This document shows positions 26,383-37,375 of a stretch of DNA of 49,693 bases, piece by piece. Source of the stretch: Candidatus Fimousia stercorigallinarum (GTDB lineage Bacteria > Bacillota > Clostridia > Lachnospirales > Lachnospiraceae); NCBI GenBank assembly GCA_018715775.1, contig DVKZ01000003.1, forward strand, positions 1-49,693, given 5' to 3'. The notes beneath the pieces were generated by a model that was not told where the DNA came from, did not search any database, and saw nothing but the letters and a program-made list of their open reading frames with translations. Position 1 is the first letter of the stretch. Each line of letters starts with the position of its first letter. Made by a program: the position numbers and the translations under genes.

Positions 26383-28530
26383 TTACTCTCCTTCTTCCTC
26401 ATATAACTCAAAATCAATCGTACGAAGCAATTTATCCGTTTTCTTTACCCGCACCGGAATCCTCATGCCGAGTTCGAACACTCTTCCGGTCTTCTCGCCG
26501 ATCATTGAGTAGCTTTTTTCATCATAAACATAAAAATCATCAACCATATCCGCAACACGGATCATTCCTTCTACGGTATTCTGCAATTCCACATAAATGC
26601 CCCAGGATGTAATACTCGAAATAAGGCCGACATAGACTTCTCCAACATGTTTCTCCATATACTCAACCTTTTTCATCTTGATCACATCGCGTTCCATTTC
26701 CTCTGCACGCCGTTCCGTCTTAGAACAAGAATCCGCGACCTTCGTTAAAATCTGATCATAATGGCTCATTCTCTTTTGATCCAGCCTTCCATGCAACTGT
26801 TCCTTTATGATGCGATGGATCTGCAAGTCCGGATAACGTCGGATGGGAGACGTAAAATGGCAGTAATACTTTGCAGAAAGTCCGAAATGTCCGAGATTAT
26901 TAACCGTATACTTCGCCTGCTTCATCGAACGCAGTGCGATACGGCTGATCAACGCCTCTTCTTCCGTGCCTTCCACCTTATTCAATAATTTCTGTATTTC
27001 CTTCGGATGGATATTTTCTCTGGCTCCGTTTTTCATATAATATCCGAAATTACGAACGAAAACGCCCAGCTTTTGGATCTTTTCTGAATCCGGACTTTCA
27101 TGTGTCCGGTATAAAAACGGGATTTCCTGCCAGAAAAAGTCTTCTGCGATCGTTTCATTTGCTGCGAGCATAAAATCTTCTATGATCTTCGTCGCGCAGT
27201 TTCTGTCATACGGCTTAATCTCAATCGGACTGCCGTCTTCATCCAAAATGATTTTGGATTCCGGAAAATCAAAATCAATCGATCCCCGCTCATGCCGGCG
27301 TACCCGCAAAATATCCGACAATTCCTTCATCAACTCAAACATCGGAACAAATGCTTCATACTTCCTGCACTCTTCTTCATCGTGACCTTCCAGGATTTTG
27401 GCCACACTCGTATACGTCATGCGCCGGTCAACTCTGATCACGGTTTCGGCGATCTTATGCCCGATCACTTTTCCTTTCTGATCGATGTCCATAATACAGC
27501 TTAACGCAAGCCGGTTTTCTCCGGCATTTAGAGAACAGATACCATTCGACAGCTGATGCGGCAGCATCGGGATAACCCTGTCAATCAGATAGATGCTCGT
27601 TCCCCGTTCCAACGCCTCTTTATCGATAGCGGAATGTTCCGTAACATAATGGCTCACATCCGCAATATGCACGCCGAGCTGATATCCATACGATTCTTTT
27701 GTCAGTGTGATCGCATCATCCAGATCTTTGGCATCTTCTCCGTCGATCGTTACGGTCTGCCAATTCCGAATATCCATGCGGCCTGCCATATCCGCCTTTT
27801 GTACTTCATCATCAATCTTCTTGACCTCGTTCATCACATCCTGTGGAAATTCAACAGGAACATCGTAAGATTTTATAACTGACAGCACATCGACCCGTGG
27901 ATCATCCGCATGTCCAAGTACCTCGACCACTTTTCCTTCCGGTTTGTGGTCTGCATCTCCATAATGGACGATCTTGACAACCACTTTAGAACCGTCTGTC
28001 AGTTTTTTGCTTTCTTCTTTCGACAGAAAAATATCCTTTCCAAACTTCTGATCATCCGGTATCACAAAGCCGAAATTTCTGCTTTTTTGAAATACTCCGA
28101 CCAGATGCGTCTGTCCACGCTTCAGTATTTTGATGATCTTGCCCTCTTTTCGCCTGCCCGTCCGTGCATGAACCTCCGTCACCTGCATCAGTACAACATC
28201 ATGATTCATCGCATCCCGCGTATCCTGTTCCGGAATAAAGTAATCCTCTTCTTCGCCCTCTGCCGTTACAAAGCCAAATCCACGGCTTGTCGCATGAAAA
28301 GTTCCCCGCAAAAGTCCCTTTTCCAGTTTCGTATATTTCCCTTTTTTCGTAACAGAAATCTTTCCTTCTGCGATCAATTCGTTTAAGATCTGCTCTAATT
28401 CCCGGCGTTCCCGTGCCGGTATCTGAAGCAGATACGAAAATTCTTTTAATTTTAGCGGTTTATAAATATCATCTTGAATGATATCATATACAATCTTTTT
28501 TCTTTTTTCATATAACTCCTGTTTGTTCAT
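26383..28530 (-). CDS. rnr: Ribonuclease R
   Basis: 715 residues. This 3'-5' exoribonuclease degrades structured RNA and, with tmRNA-SmpB, non-stop mRNAs. In order: an N-terminal helix-turn-helix-like part, cold-shock domains (FHATSRGFGFVTAEGEEEDYF and GVFQKSRNFGFVIPDD), the RNB catalytic domain with the metal-binding motif IDGEDAKDLDDAITL (about residue 270) and GLSAKYYCHFTSPIRRYPD, and a C-terminal S1 domain (GEVYVGLISSITSWGIYVEL). Length is normal. It lies between secG and smpB in the order usual for Firmicutes. Confidence 0.97.
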   Translation of the reverse strand: MNKQELYEKRKKIVYDIIQDDIYKPLKLKEFSYLLQIPARERRELEQILNELIAEGKISVTKKGKYTKLEKGLLRGTFHATSRGFGFVTAEGEEEDYFIPEQDTRDAMNHDVVLMQVTEVHARTGRRKEGKIIKILKRGQTHLVGVFQKSRNFGFVIPDDQKFGKDIFLSKEESKKLTDGSKVVVKIVHYGDADHKPEGKVVEVLGHADDPRVDVLSVIKSYDVPVEFPQDVMNEVKKIDDEVQKADMAGRMDIRNWQTVTIDGEDAKDLDDAITLTKESYGYQLGVHIADVSHYVTEHSAIDKEALERGTSIYLIDRVIPMLPHQLSNGICSLNAGENRLALSCIMDIDQKGKVIGHKIAETVIRVDRRMTYTSVAKILEGHDEEECRKYEAFVPMFELMKELSDILRVRRHERGSIDFDFPESKIILDEDGSPIEIKPYDRNCATKIIEDFMLAANETIAEDFFWQEIPFLYRTHESPDSEKIQKLGVFVRNFGYYMKNGARENIHPKEIQKLLNKVEGTEEEALISRIALRSMKQAKYTVNNLGHFGLSAKYYCHFTSPIRRYPDLQIHRIIKEQLHGRLDQKRMSHYDQILTKVADSCSKTERRAEEMERDVIKMKKVEYMEKHVGEVYVGLISSITSWGIYVELQNTVEGMIRVADMVDDFYVYDEKSYSMIGEKTGRVFELGMRIPVRVKKTDKLLRTIDFELYEEEGE

Positions 28531-28628
28531 AATTCCTCCAAATATAAAAAGTGTCTGCTATTTTCCCGGTCTTTATGCAAAACAAATCGGAGATTCTGAT
28601 TTCATGGAAATGCATTTTCCTCTGAAAT

Positions 28629-28664
28629 CAAAAAGGCACTTCCCAAACAATGTCAAGAAGTGCC
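28629..28664 (-). terminator. Terminator or attenuator between secG and rnr
   Basis: On the minus strand GGCACTTC pairs with GAAGTGCC (loop 14 nt), followed by TTTTTG. It separates secG from rnr by a termination point, although genes on both sides point the same way. Confidence 0.8.
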
Positions 28665-28679
28665 GTCTTAATCGCTATT

Positions 28680-28925
28680 TTAAAATAATCTGGAAGAAAG
28701 GAGTCCGGCCAATACAAAGAATATCAGAGCAAATACGGTCGTGATCTGAATGATTCTCGCTTTCTTGGAACGCCCTTTATTCTGACTCCAGTAAGTTCCG
28801 GTAGGAGCGGCTCCTGTCATAGAACCCAGTCCGGCGTCTTTTCCTTCCTGAATTAAAACAAGCACAATTAATACAATACAAACTATAATAAATAAAACTG
28901 TAAGAACTGTTTTAAGTGTTTCCAT
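28680..28925 (-). CDS. secG: Preprotein translocase subunit SecG
   Basis: 81 residues with two membrane helices (LKTVLTVLFIIVCIVLIVLV and the C-terminal IIQITTVFALIFFVLAGLL) joined by a Gly-rich loop (DAGLGSMTGAAP), as in all SecG proteins. SecG assists the SecYE channel. Start 28925 has AGGAGG 8 bp upstream; a longer frame has no ribosome site. It is first in the secG-rnr-smpB-ssrA order. Confidence 0.93.
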   Translation of the reverse strand: METLKTVLTVLFIIVCIVLIVLVLIQEGKDAGLGSMTGAAPTGTYWSQNKGRSKKARIIQITTVFALIFFVLAGLLSSRLF

Positions 28926-28992
28926 TCTTGATTCCTCCTGAATAAACTCGTACAAAATGGCACAATAAGCCAGCTAATGGATATTCTAACAC

Positions 28993-29024
28993 AAAAAAAG
29001 GGAAATGTCTATATGACATTTCCC
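28993..29024 (-). terminator. Terminator after the AroE-like gene
   Basis: On the minus strand GGGAAATGTC pairs perfectly with GACATTTCCC around ATATA, followed by seven T. Confidence 0.9.
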
Positions 29025-29047
29025 TGAATTTTATCCATTTCTTCAAA

Positions 29048-29908
29048 TTAGCTTTCTGAAATGATATCGAGCAATTTCTGACGCATCGCATCAATCGGTG
29101 GTTCCTGACCTGTCCAGTATTCAATCTGAGCTGCACCCTGATATAAGGACATTCCAAGACCATTTAAAATCGAAGCGCCTGCTTCTTCTGCATCTAATAA
29201 GAACTGCGTTTTTGCAGGATTATAGCATGCATCAAAATAGAACTGATCTGCTTTTATATATTCTTTTGGCATTGGATTTTCACCGATATGAGATCCCATA
29301 CCGATACCACTTGCATTTAATACAACACTTGCTTCTCCCACTTTAGAGAAATCACCGTATTCAACAAATTCTGCTACAGGAGCAAAGTTTTTGTTAATAT
29401 CTTCTACTAAAGATTTGCTGGATTCTTCAACAAAGTCCATGATGTAAATCTTTTTCGCTCCATAATAAGCTAATGCAGAACACATTGCACGACCAGCTCC
29501 GCCTGCTCCGATGCAGAAGTATGTATTTTCATCAACTTTGATGTTACCATCTCTTTCGATCGATCTGATGAATCCGATGCCGTCCGTATTATATCCTACT
29601 AATTTTCCTTCCGGAGTTTTTACAACGGTATTCGATGCGCCCATCTTTTCGCATAATGGATCTAATTCATCTAAGTATTCTAAAACTTTTACTTTGTTTG
29701 GTTTTGTTACAGCAAATCCGGCAAAATTCATGTAACGGATACCATTAACAACATCTGCTAAATGTTCATTATCCACTTCTGTATAGAAATAGATCATATT
29801 CAGCCCTGCTGCTTCATATCCGCAGTTCTGCATCTGTGCTGCGAAAGATTGTTTTAACGGATCGCCAAGTAATGTGATCATCTTTGTGTTAATATCAACT
29901 GTTGCCAT
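29048..29908 (-). CDS. Shikimate dehydrogenase-like oxidoreductase (AroE/YdiB family)
   Basis: 286 residues. The family catalytic Lys (FAVTKPNK, Lys72) and Asp (NTDGIGF, Asp109) are kept, and the NAD(P) loop is CIGAGGAGRAMCSAL. The shikimate-binding motif that normally reads HSLSP is QSFAA here, so the second Ser is Ala23, and the usual NVT is AVT. The enzyme may therefore use a relative of shikimate such as quinate or an aminoshikimate, or NAD instead of NADP. Codon use (many GCT, AAA, GAA, ACT) looks like that of a highly expressed gene. It stands alone between two terminators, with GGACGG as its ribosome site. Confidence 0.8.
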   Translation of the reverse strand: MATVDINTKMITLLGDPLKQSFAAQMQNCGYEAAGLNMIYFYTEVDNEHLADVVNGIRYMNFAGFAVTKPNKVKVLEYLDELDPLCEKMGASNTVVKTPEGKLVGYNTDGIGFIRSIERDGNIKVDENTYFCIGAGGAGRAMCSALAYYGAKKIYIMDFVEESSKSLVEDINKNFAPVAEFVEYGDFSKVGEASVVLNASGIGMGSHIGENPMPKEYIKADQFYFDACYNPAKTQFLLDAEEAGASILNGLGMSLYQGAAQIEYWTGQEPPIDAMRQKLLDIISES

Positions 29909-30003
29909 TTTTACACCGTCCTTATTCCTTATTAATGTTTCGTATGCATTATATTTACAGAAAATATTTTATCACAAACGATTCAATTATTCCAGACGGT
30001 TCT

Positions 30004-30047
30004 AAAAAAAGACTGCCATAAACTGATACCAATCAGTTATGACAGTC
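30004..30047 (-). terminator. Terminator after the DUF1015 gene
   Basis: On the minus strand GACTGTCATAACTGAT pairs with ATCAGTTTATGGCAGTC (one bulge), followed by TTTTTTT. Confidence 0.9.
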
Positions 30048-30099
30048 AATAACTTTTTTCTATTAAATATAAATGGATTCTTTGATCATACCTATATCC

Positions 30100-31338
30100 T
30101 TAGATCAAATGCAAGAATAAGCCGCTTCTTAATTTCGGTTCAAACCAGGTTGACTTTGGCGGCATCAGGCGGTCTGCATCCGCAACAGCAAGCAGTTCCG
30201 AAATGTTCGTCGGATAGAGAGAAAAGGAAACTCTCATATCCGAATCCGCTCTGCGCTCCAGTTCTTTTAACCCGCGGATCCCTCCGATAAAATCAATCCG
30301 GTCATCCGTCTTCGGATCGTGTATTCCGAGAATCGGATCTAACAAATAATCCTGCAAAATGGATACATCCAATGATTTTACCGGATCATCCGTAAACCAT
30401 TCCTCTTTGAGCCGCAGTTCATACCAGTTACTGTCCAGGTACATACCGAATGTGTGCTTTTCCTGCGGACGGTATGCTTCTTTTCCTACTTCTGTTACAG
30501 TAAAATATTCTTCAATCTTTTCCAGAAATTCCGTCTTACTGTATCCGTTCAGATCTCTGACTGTACGGTTATAATCCATAATGCACAGCTGATCATCCGG
30601 AAACAGTACTGATAAAAAGTAATTATATTCTTCTGTTCCCGTATAATCCGGATCAGCATTTCTTCTTCCCAGACCGACTTTCACTGCCGATGCAGCCCGG
30701 TGATGCCCGTCCGCAATATACAGATTTGGGAGCTTCTGAAATGCACTCTGTAAATCATCAATGATAACCGGATTCGAGATTCTCCAGATTCGGTGTTCAA
30801 TTCCGTCATCTGCAACAAAATCACAGATCGGCTTTGTCTCACTCTGAATCTCTTTTACAATCAGATTAATCTCTTTTTGTGAGCGATACGCCAGAAAGAT
30901 CGGTCCGGTCTGTGCATTGCATGCATCCACGTGGCGAATACGATCGATTTCTTTATCCGCTCTCGTTTTTTCATGCTGCTTAATTGTACCGTCTATATAA
31001 TCATCGATCGACGCACATCCGACGATTCCTGTCTGATGTCTTCCATCCATGATCAGTTCGTATATATAGTAACATGGAAATCGGTCTTGTATAAATACCC
31101 CTGACTCAATGTGCTTTCTTAATAAATGATTTGCTGTCTCATATACAATGTCACTGTAAATATCAACAGACGGATCCAGCTGTGTTTCCGGCCGGTCAAT
31201 GTTCAAGAAAGAATACGGTTTCCCTTTTACCGCCTCTCTTGCTTCTTGTCGGTTATATACATCGTATGGCAGTGCTGCTACCTGATCTGCAATATCACTT
31301 CTTGGACGCACTGCACAAAATGGTCTTACAATTGCCAT
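30100..31338 (-). CDS. DUF1015 family protein
   Basis: 412 residues, cytosolic. It matches the widespread DUF1015 (SpollP-unrelated) family: VRPFCAVRPRSDIADQVAAL, YDVYNRQEAREAV, the central KQHEKTRADKEIDRI, and the highly conserved YIADGHHRAASAVKVG. Relatives often lie next to serA/serC and include phosphorylation-linked serine-metabolism proteins (an ADP-dependent serine kinase is known in a distant archaeal group). No ser genes are next to it here, so the function stays open. It has its own extended -10 promoter and terminator, and lies downstream of enolase on the same strand. Confidence 0.85.
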   Translation of the reverse strand: MAIVRPFCAVRPRSDIADQVAALPYDVYNRQEAREAVKGKPYSFLNIDRPETQLDPSVDIYSDIVYETANHLLRKHIESGVFIQDRFPCYYIYELIMDGRHQTGIVGCASIDDYIDGTIKQHEKTRADKEIDRIRHVDACNAQTGPIFLAYRSQKEINLIVKEIQSETKPICDFVADDGIEHRIWRISNPVIIDDLQSAFQKLPNLYIADGHHRAASAVKVGLGRRNADPDYTGTEEYNYFLSVLFPDDQLCIMDYNRTVRDLNGYSKTEFLEKIEEYFTVTEVGKEAYRPQEKHTFGMYLDSNWYELRLKEEWFTDDPVKSLDVSILQDYLLDPILGIHDPKTDDRIDFIGGIRGLKELERRADSDMRVSFSLYPTNISELLAVADADRLMPPKSTWFEPKLRSGLFLHLI

Positions 31339-31388
31339 CTTCTCTGCCCTTTCTTCTTCAATAAAACGAACTACTGTAGCAGTACAAT

Positions 31389-31417
31389 ATTATAGCAATT
31401 ATTTCTCAATCCGACAA
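31389..31417 (-). promoter_or_regulatory. Promoter of the DUF1015 gene
   Basis: TTGTCG (31412-31417), 17-bp spacer ending TGC, -10 TATAAT (31389-31394) on the minus strand. Confidence 0.75.
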
Positions 31418-31463
31418 TTCCTTTTTCTAAATTTCTTTATTTGCTGATTATATTACTCGAATT

Positions 31464-32990
<1,527 letters not shown>

Positions 32991-33011
32991 TTATCTTTTA
33001 TGGATTGAATG

Positions 33012-33042
33012 CTCTGAACTTCTTTATGTTCAGAGTTTTTTT
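33012..33042 (+). terminator. Riboswitch expression-platform terminator
   Basis: CTCTGAAC (33012-33019) pairs with GTTCAGAG (33028-33035), followed by TTTTTTT. It is placed as the FMN-controlled terminator. Confidence 0.9.
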
Positions 33043-33126
33043 GTATAAAAGGAGACGGGATCATCCATCTCCGCATACAAACCGTTAAATACTATTTTAA
33101 CCGGTTATGACAGATATCCGTAAATG

Positions 33127-33168
33127 AAGGAACCCTGAATCGACATCAGCGGTTCCTTTTCTTTTTTC
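33127..33168 (+). terminator. Second hairpin with T tract before ribD
   Basis: AAGGAACC (33127-33134) pairs with GGTTCCTT (33151-33158), followed by TTCTTTTTT. It lies 85 nt after the riboswitch terminator and 41 nt before ribD. Confidence 0.75.
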
Positions 33169-33208
33169 ACATATCCTGGACCATATCTATGGAAAGGACA
33201 GATCATTT

Positions 33209-34306
33209 ATGAATTCTCAAAAATCTTATATGCTGCGTGCCATCGAACTGGCAAAAAGAGGGATCGGCGCGGTAAATCCCAATCCTCTGGTCGGCGCCGT
33301 CATCGTAAAAGACGGACGTATCCTGAGCGAAGATTATCACCACCGATACGGTGAATTTCATGCCGAAAGAAATGCCATTTTAAATTGCAGGGAAGATCTG
33401 CATGGCGCTGCTATTTATGTAACATTAGAACCGTGCTGCCATCAAGGAAAAACACCGCCCTGCACGGATATTATTATCGAATCCGGCATTTCCACCGTTT
33501 ATATCGGTTCCAGAGATCCGAATCCACTGGTTGCCGGAAAAGGTGCACAGATTCTCCGGGATCACGGAATTACCGTGATCGAAGATTTCTGCCGGAAAGA
33601 ATGCGACAAGCTCAATCCCGTATTTTTTCATTATATTACGACAAACACTCCTTATGTTGCCCTCAAATACGCAATGACACTGGATGGTAAACTGGCTGCT
33701 TATACAGGGGCTTCTCAATGGATCACAAATGAAGCCTCACGGAAGCACGTTCATTCTCTCAGAAATCAGTATACTGCGATCATGACCGGCATTCAGACCG
33801 TATTGGCAGATGATCCGATATTAAACTGCCGCCTTGAGGGCGGACGAAGTCCGATCCGAATCATCTGTGACAGCCGTCTCAGGCTCCCGACAGACTGCCA
33901 GATCGCCCGGACTGCCGGCCAATACCATACAATCGCAGCTTATTGCGAAGGAACCGAAGAAAAACTTCGGCAATTGACCGCACTCGGAATTGAATGCATT
34001 CGGGTTCCGGAAAAAGACAACCATCTAAATCTGCAGGAATTGATGAAAATCCTCGGTGAGAAAAAAATAGACAGCATCTTATTAGAAGGCGGACAAACGT
34101 TAAATTACGCCGCACTGGAAGCGGGAATCGTTCACTATGTATATAGCTATATCGGAGCGAAGATCTTCGGCGGTTCCGGTGCATTTACTCCGGTCGGCGG
34201 CCAGGGCGTTGCTCATCCGGACGAAGCCTTCTTGATTAAACATACAAACATGACATCCTTTGATGGCGATTTTCTCATTGAAGGTACGATAGAAAGGACG
34301 CGATAA
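33209..34306 (+). CDS. ribD: Bifunctional riboflavin deaminase-reductase
   Basis: 365 residues. The N-terminal cytidine-deaminase-like domain (1-145) has the zinc site FHAERNAIL and PCCHQGKTPPCTD; the C-terminal reductase domain (150-365) has YAMTLDGKLAAYTGASQWIT and LLEGGQTLNYAAL. Together they convert the pyrimidine product of GTP cyclohydrolase II to the ribitylamino-uracil phosphate. The ribosome site GGAAAGGACAG is 8 bp upstream. It is the first gene of ribD-ribE-ribBA-ribH, below the FMN riboswitch; the ribE start is 1 bp after its stop. Confidence 0.96.
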   Translation: MNSQKSYMLRAIELAKRGIGAVNPNPLVGAVIVKDGRILSEDYHHRYGEFHAERNAILNCREDLHGAAIYVTLEPCCHQGKTPPCTDIIIESGISTVYIGSRDPNPLVAGKGAQILRDHGITVIEDFCRKECDKLNPVFFHYITTNTPYVALKYAMTLDGKLAAYTGASQWITNEASRKHVHSLRNQYTAIMTGIQTVLADDPILNCRLEGGRSPIRIICDSRLRLPTDCQIARTAGQYHTIAAYCEGTEEKLRQLTALGIECIRVPEKDNHLNLQELMKILGEKKIDSILLEGGQTLNYAALEAGIVHYVYSYIGAKIFGGSGAFTPVGGQGVAHPDEAFLIKHTNMTSFDGDFLIEGTIERTR

Positions 34307-34307
34307 C

Positions 34308-34946
34308 ATGTTTACAGGAATTGTTGAAGAAATCGGCACCGTCAAAGCTCTTTTACCGGGTGGTCTTGAAATCCATGCAAAAAAAGTACTAGAAGACGCT
34401 CATTTAGGTGACAGCATCGCAGTAAACGGCGTCTGTCTGACCGTAACTTCCATGACCGCCCATTCCTTTATTGTCGATGTCATGCCGGAAACCTTCCGGC
34501 GCAGCAGTCTCGGAGAGCTGCAGATTGGCAGTGGAGTCAACCTGGAACGTGCCATGGCTGCGGACGGCCGTTTCGGCGGACACATTGTTGCCGGACATAT
34601 CGACGACACCGGCCTGATCTCAAATATCAAGCGGGAAGGGAATGCCGTCTGGATCACCGTACAGACTCCGGCTCCACTGCTAAAATACATCATTGAAAAA
34701 GGATCCATCGCGATCGATGGAATCAGTCTGACCGTTGCTTCTGTAAGCGACTGTGATTTTTCGGTATCTGTTATTCCACATACCGGAAAAGAAACAATCC
34801 TTCTCGATAAAAAAATCGGAAGCAAAGTCAATCTTGAATGCGATATGATCGGAAAATACGTAGAAAAGCTTCTGCATTTTCAGGATCCCGCACCAAAAAA
34901 AGAAAGCAAGATCACGCTCGAATTTTTAGCCGAGCATGGATTTTAA
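34308..34946 (+). CDS. ribE: Riboflavin synthase alpha subunit
   Basis: 212 residues, normal length. Two lumazine-binding repeats are visible: MFTGIVEEIGTVKAL with NGVCLTVTSM, and HIVAGHIDDTGLISNI with DGISLTVASV. The enzyme dismutates two lumazines to riboflavin and the RibH substrate. It sits between ribD and ribBA; the ribosome site AAGGACGCG is at the end of ribD, indicating coupling. Confidence 0.95.
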   Translation: MFTGIVEEIGTVKALLPGGLEIHAKKVLEDAHLGDSIAVNGVCLTVTSMTAHSFIVDVMPETFRRSSLGELQIGSGVNLERAMAADGRFGGHIVAGHIDDTGLISNIKREGNAVWITVQTPAPLLKYIIEKGSIAIDGISLTVASVSDCDFSVSVIPHTGKETILLDKKIGSKVNLECDMIGKYVEKLLHFQDPAPKKESKITLEFLAEHGF

Positions 34947-34958
34947 GGAGGAATCACT

Positions 34959-36155
34959 ATGGATTACCAATACAATACGATCAAACAGGCTCTCGAGGAT
35001 CTCCGGGCCGGAAAAATCATCTTAGTCACCGATGATCCTGAGCGCGAAAACGAAGGCGATATGATCTGCGCCGCAGAATTTGCAACACAGGAAAATATCA
35101 ATTTTATGGCAACTCACGCCAAAGGTCTGATCTGCACGCCAATGAGCGGCCGGATCGCACAAAAGCTTAATCTGACGCAAATGGTATCCGAAAATACGGA
35201 TAATCACAGCACAGCATTTACCGTATCGATCGACCACGTAGATACGACAACCGGCATTTCTGCTGCAGAACGCGCATATTCCATTCAAAAATGCGTTGAT
35301 GAAACGACGAAAGGCGAAGATTTCCGCCGTCCCGGACATGTATTTCCGCTGGTCGCACGGGAAGGCGGCGTCCTGAAACGGGAAGGCCACACTGAAGCAA
35401 CGGTTGATCTGATGCGGCTTGCCGGTCTCAAAGAATGTGGTGTCTGCTGCGAGATCATGGAAGATGACGGAACGATGATGCGCACGCCAAATTTATGGAA
35501 ACTTGCCAAAGAATTCAATCTGACTTTTATTACGATCAAAGATCTTCAGGACTACCGCCGCCAATATGAGAAACTCGTCTCCCGGGAAGCAAAAGCAAAA
35601 ATGCCGACAAAATACGGAGAATTCGACATTTATGGCTATGTTAACCAGGTAAACGGCGAACATCATGTTGCCCTCGTCAAAGGCGACATCGGAAACGGCG
35701 AACCGGTTTTATGCCGCGTGCATTCCGAATGCCTGACCGGCGATGTCCTCGGTTCCATGCGCTGTGACTGCGGTGAACAGCTCGAAGCGGCATTAAGAGC
35801 CATCGAAGCGGAAGGACGAGGCGTTCTCCTTTACATGAGACAGGAAGGACGCGGCATCGGCCTGATCAACAAGTTAAAAGCTTATGAATTGCAGGAACAG
35901 GGCTATGATACCGTAGATGCAAACTTAAAGCTGGGCTTCCCGGAAGATCTTCGGGAATATTGGACCGGCGCACAGATTTTAGCAGATCTGGGCATTAAAA
36001 AGCTCAAACTTCTGACAAACAATCCGCAAAAAATCTATGGTCTCAGCGAATTCGGCATGGAAATCGTCGAACGGGTTCCGATCGTGATAAAAGCGAACAA
36101 GATCGATGCATTTTATTTACGTACGAAATCAGAACGCATGGGACATTTATATTAA
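34959..36155 (+). CDS. ribBA: Bifunctional DHBP synthase / GTP cyclohydrolase II
   Basis: 398 residues. N-terminal DHBP synthase (about 1-205) makes the four-carbon donor from ribulose 5-phosphate; motif [18 protein letters not shown] and the [12 protein letters not shown] segment are intact. C-terminal GTP cyclohydrolase II (about 206-398) has the three zinc Cys in [20 protein letters not shown] and the catalytic [11 protein letters not shown]. It supplies both precursors of the pathway. An ideal AAGGAGG precedes the ATG. Confidence 0.97.
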   Translation: MDYQYNTIKQALEDLRAGKIILVTDDPERENEGDMICAAEFATQENINFMATHAKGLICTPMSGRIAQKLNLTQMVSENTDNHSTAFTVSIDHVDTTTGISAAERAYSIQKCVDETTKGEDFRRPGHVFPLVAREGGVLKREGHTEATVDLMRLAGLKECGVCCEIMEDDGTMMRTPNLWKLAKEFNLTFITIKDLQDYRRQYEKLVSREAKAKMPTKYGEFDIYGYVNQVNGEHHVALVKGDIGNGEPVLCRVHSECLTGDVLGSMRCDCGEQLEAALRAIEAEGRGVLLYMRQEGRGIGLINKLKAYELQEQGYDTVDANLKLGFPEDLREYWTGAQILADLGIKKLKLLTNNPQKIYGLSEFGMEIVERVPIVIKANKIDAFYLRTKSERMGHLY

Positions 36156-36215
36156 TATTCAAGATAACCCGGCGTTTCAAAATATATATTAAAAAGAAAC
36201 GGAGTTTTATTGATC

Positions 36216-36677
36216 ATGAAAGTTTTAGAAGGAAAATTAGTTGCTGACGGAGTTAAAATCGGAATTGTTGCATCCAGATTTAATGAATTTATCGTATCCA
36301 AGCTGGTGTCCGGCTGTCTTGACGGACTGATCCGCCATAATGTGAATGACGATGATATCACACTCGCATGGGTACCGGGAGCTTTTGAAATCCCTCTTGC
36401 CGCTTCCAAAATGGCAGCATCCGGAAAATATGATGCAGTGATCTGCCTCGGAACCGTGATCCGCGGCTCTACTTCTCATTACGACTATGTATGTAATGAG
36501 GTTTCCAAAGGAATCGCTTCCGTAAGCTTACAGACCGGCATCCCTGTTTTATTCGGCGTTGTTACAACAGAAAATATTGAGCAGGCGATTGAACGCTCCG
36601 GAACAAAAGCCGGCAACAAAGGCTATGACTGTGCATTAAGCGCAATCGAAATGATTAATCTGAATAAACAGTTTTAA
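36216..36677 (+). CDS. ribH: 6,7-Dimethyl-8-ribityllumazine synthase
   Basis: 153 residues. It joins the RibB product to the ribitylamino-uracil to make lumazine. Motifs: [50 protein letters not shown] (active-site His), and [26 protein letters not shown] at 36216 is the canonical start; a TTG two codons earlier is possible. 60 bp separate it from ribBA. Confidence 0.96.
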   Translation: MKVLEGKLVADGVKIGIVASRFNEFIVSKLVSGCLDGLIRHNVNDDDITLAWVPGAFEIPLAASKMAASGKYDAVICLGTVIRGSTSHYDYVCNEVSKGIASVSLQTGIPVLFGVVTTENIEQAIERSGTKAGNKGYDCALSAIEMINLNKQF

Positions 36678-36682
36678 CTAAT

Positions 36683-37321
36683 ATGAGATCGATCTATATA
36701 CCGAACATGAAATATGCGATCCTCGATCTGGACGGCACGATTTTAGATTCCATGGAAGCCTGGAAAAATGTCACCCGCGACTATCTGGCTTCCATCGGAA
36801 TTAAGGCTGCCCCTGATATCCGGGAACAGGTAAAACGGCGCACTTCCGAAGAAACTGCCATCTACTTGCAACAGGCATATCAAGTTCATAAACCGACAGA
36901 AGAAATCATAAATGGCATCCATGCAGTGATCCGGAAAAAATATGAAGATTGTATATCTCTAAAACCGGTCGGTTCCTGTATTCTTCGTTCCCTGAAGGAA
37001 CAAAATATCCCTTTTTGTGCCGCCACTTCTACGGACCGTCTGATGGTAGAAGCCGCTTTAAAGCGGCTGCACATTTATGATGATTTTTCTTTTATTCTGA
37101 CCTGCTCAGAAGTCGGCAGAGGAAAATATTATCCGGATATTTTTTACCAAGCGATGGAACGCCTTGGCGGAAGGTTAGATAACACCATTGTATTTGAAGA
37201 TGCCCTTCATTGTGTCCGGACAGCAAAAAACGCCGGCTTTACCGTTGCCGGCGTGTATGAAGAAGTCGATAAACAGGATTGGGACGAGATTTGCCGGATA
37301 TGTGATTACAGAATCATCTGA
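36683..37321 (+). CDS. HAD-superfamily phosphatase in the rib operon
   Basis: 212 residues. HAD motif I ILDLDGTILDSMEAW, motif II FCAATSTDR, motif III near GKYYPDIF and motif IV VFEDALHCVRTAKNAGF, with a helical C1 cap, resemble the beta-phosphoglucomutase/Gph subfamily. It starts 5 bp after ribH without a clear ribosome site; an alternative ATG is at 36707. Riboflavin synthesis needs a phosphatase to remove the phosphate from the RibD product, which HAD enzymes such as YcsE, YwtE and YitU do in Bacillus. The position suggests this one could do it; that is inference. Confidence 0.85.
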   Translation: MRSIYIPNMKYAILDLDGTILDSMEAWKNVTRDYLASIGIKAAPDIREQVKRRTSEETAIYLQQAYQVHKPTEEIINGIHAVIRKKYEDCISLKPVGSCILRSLKEQNIPFCAATSTDRLMVEAALKRLHIYDDFSFILTCSEVGRGKYYPDIFYQAMERLGGRLDNTIVFEDALHCVRTAKNAGFTVAGVYEEVDKQDWDEICRICDYRII

Positions 37322-37338
37322 TTCTTATTCAGAAAAAA

Positions 37339-37371
37339 GGGATCTTCTTTATCCGAAGAAGATCTCTTTTT
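37339..37371 (+). terminator. Terminator of the rib operon
   Basis: GGGATCTTCTT (37339-37349) pairs with AAGAAGATCTC (37356-37366), followed by TTTTT. Confidence 0.88.
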
Positions 37372-37375
37372 ATAC

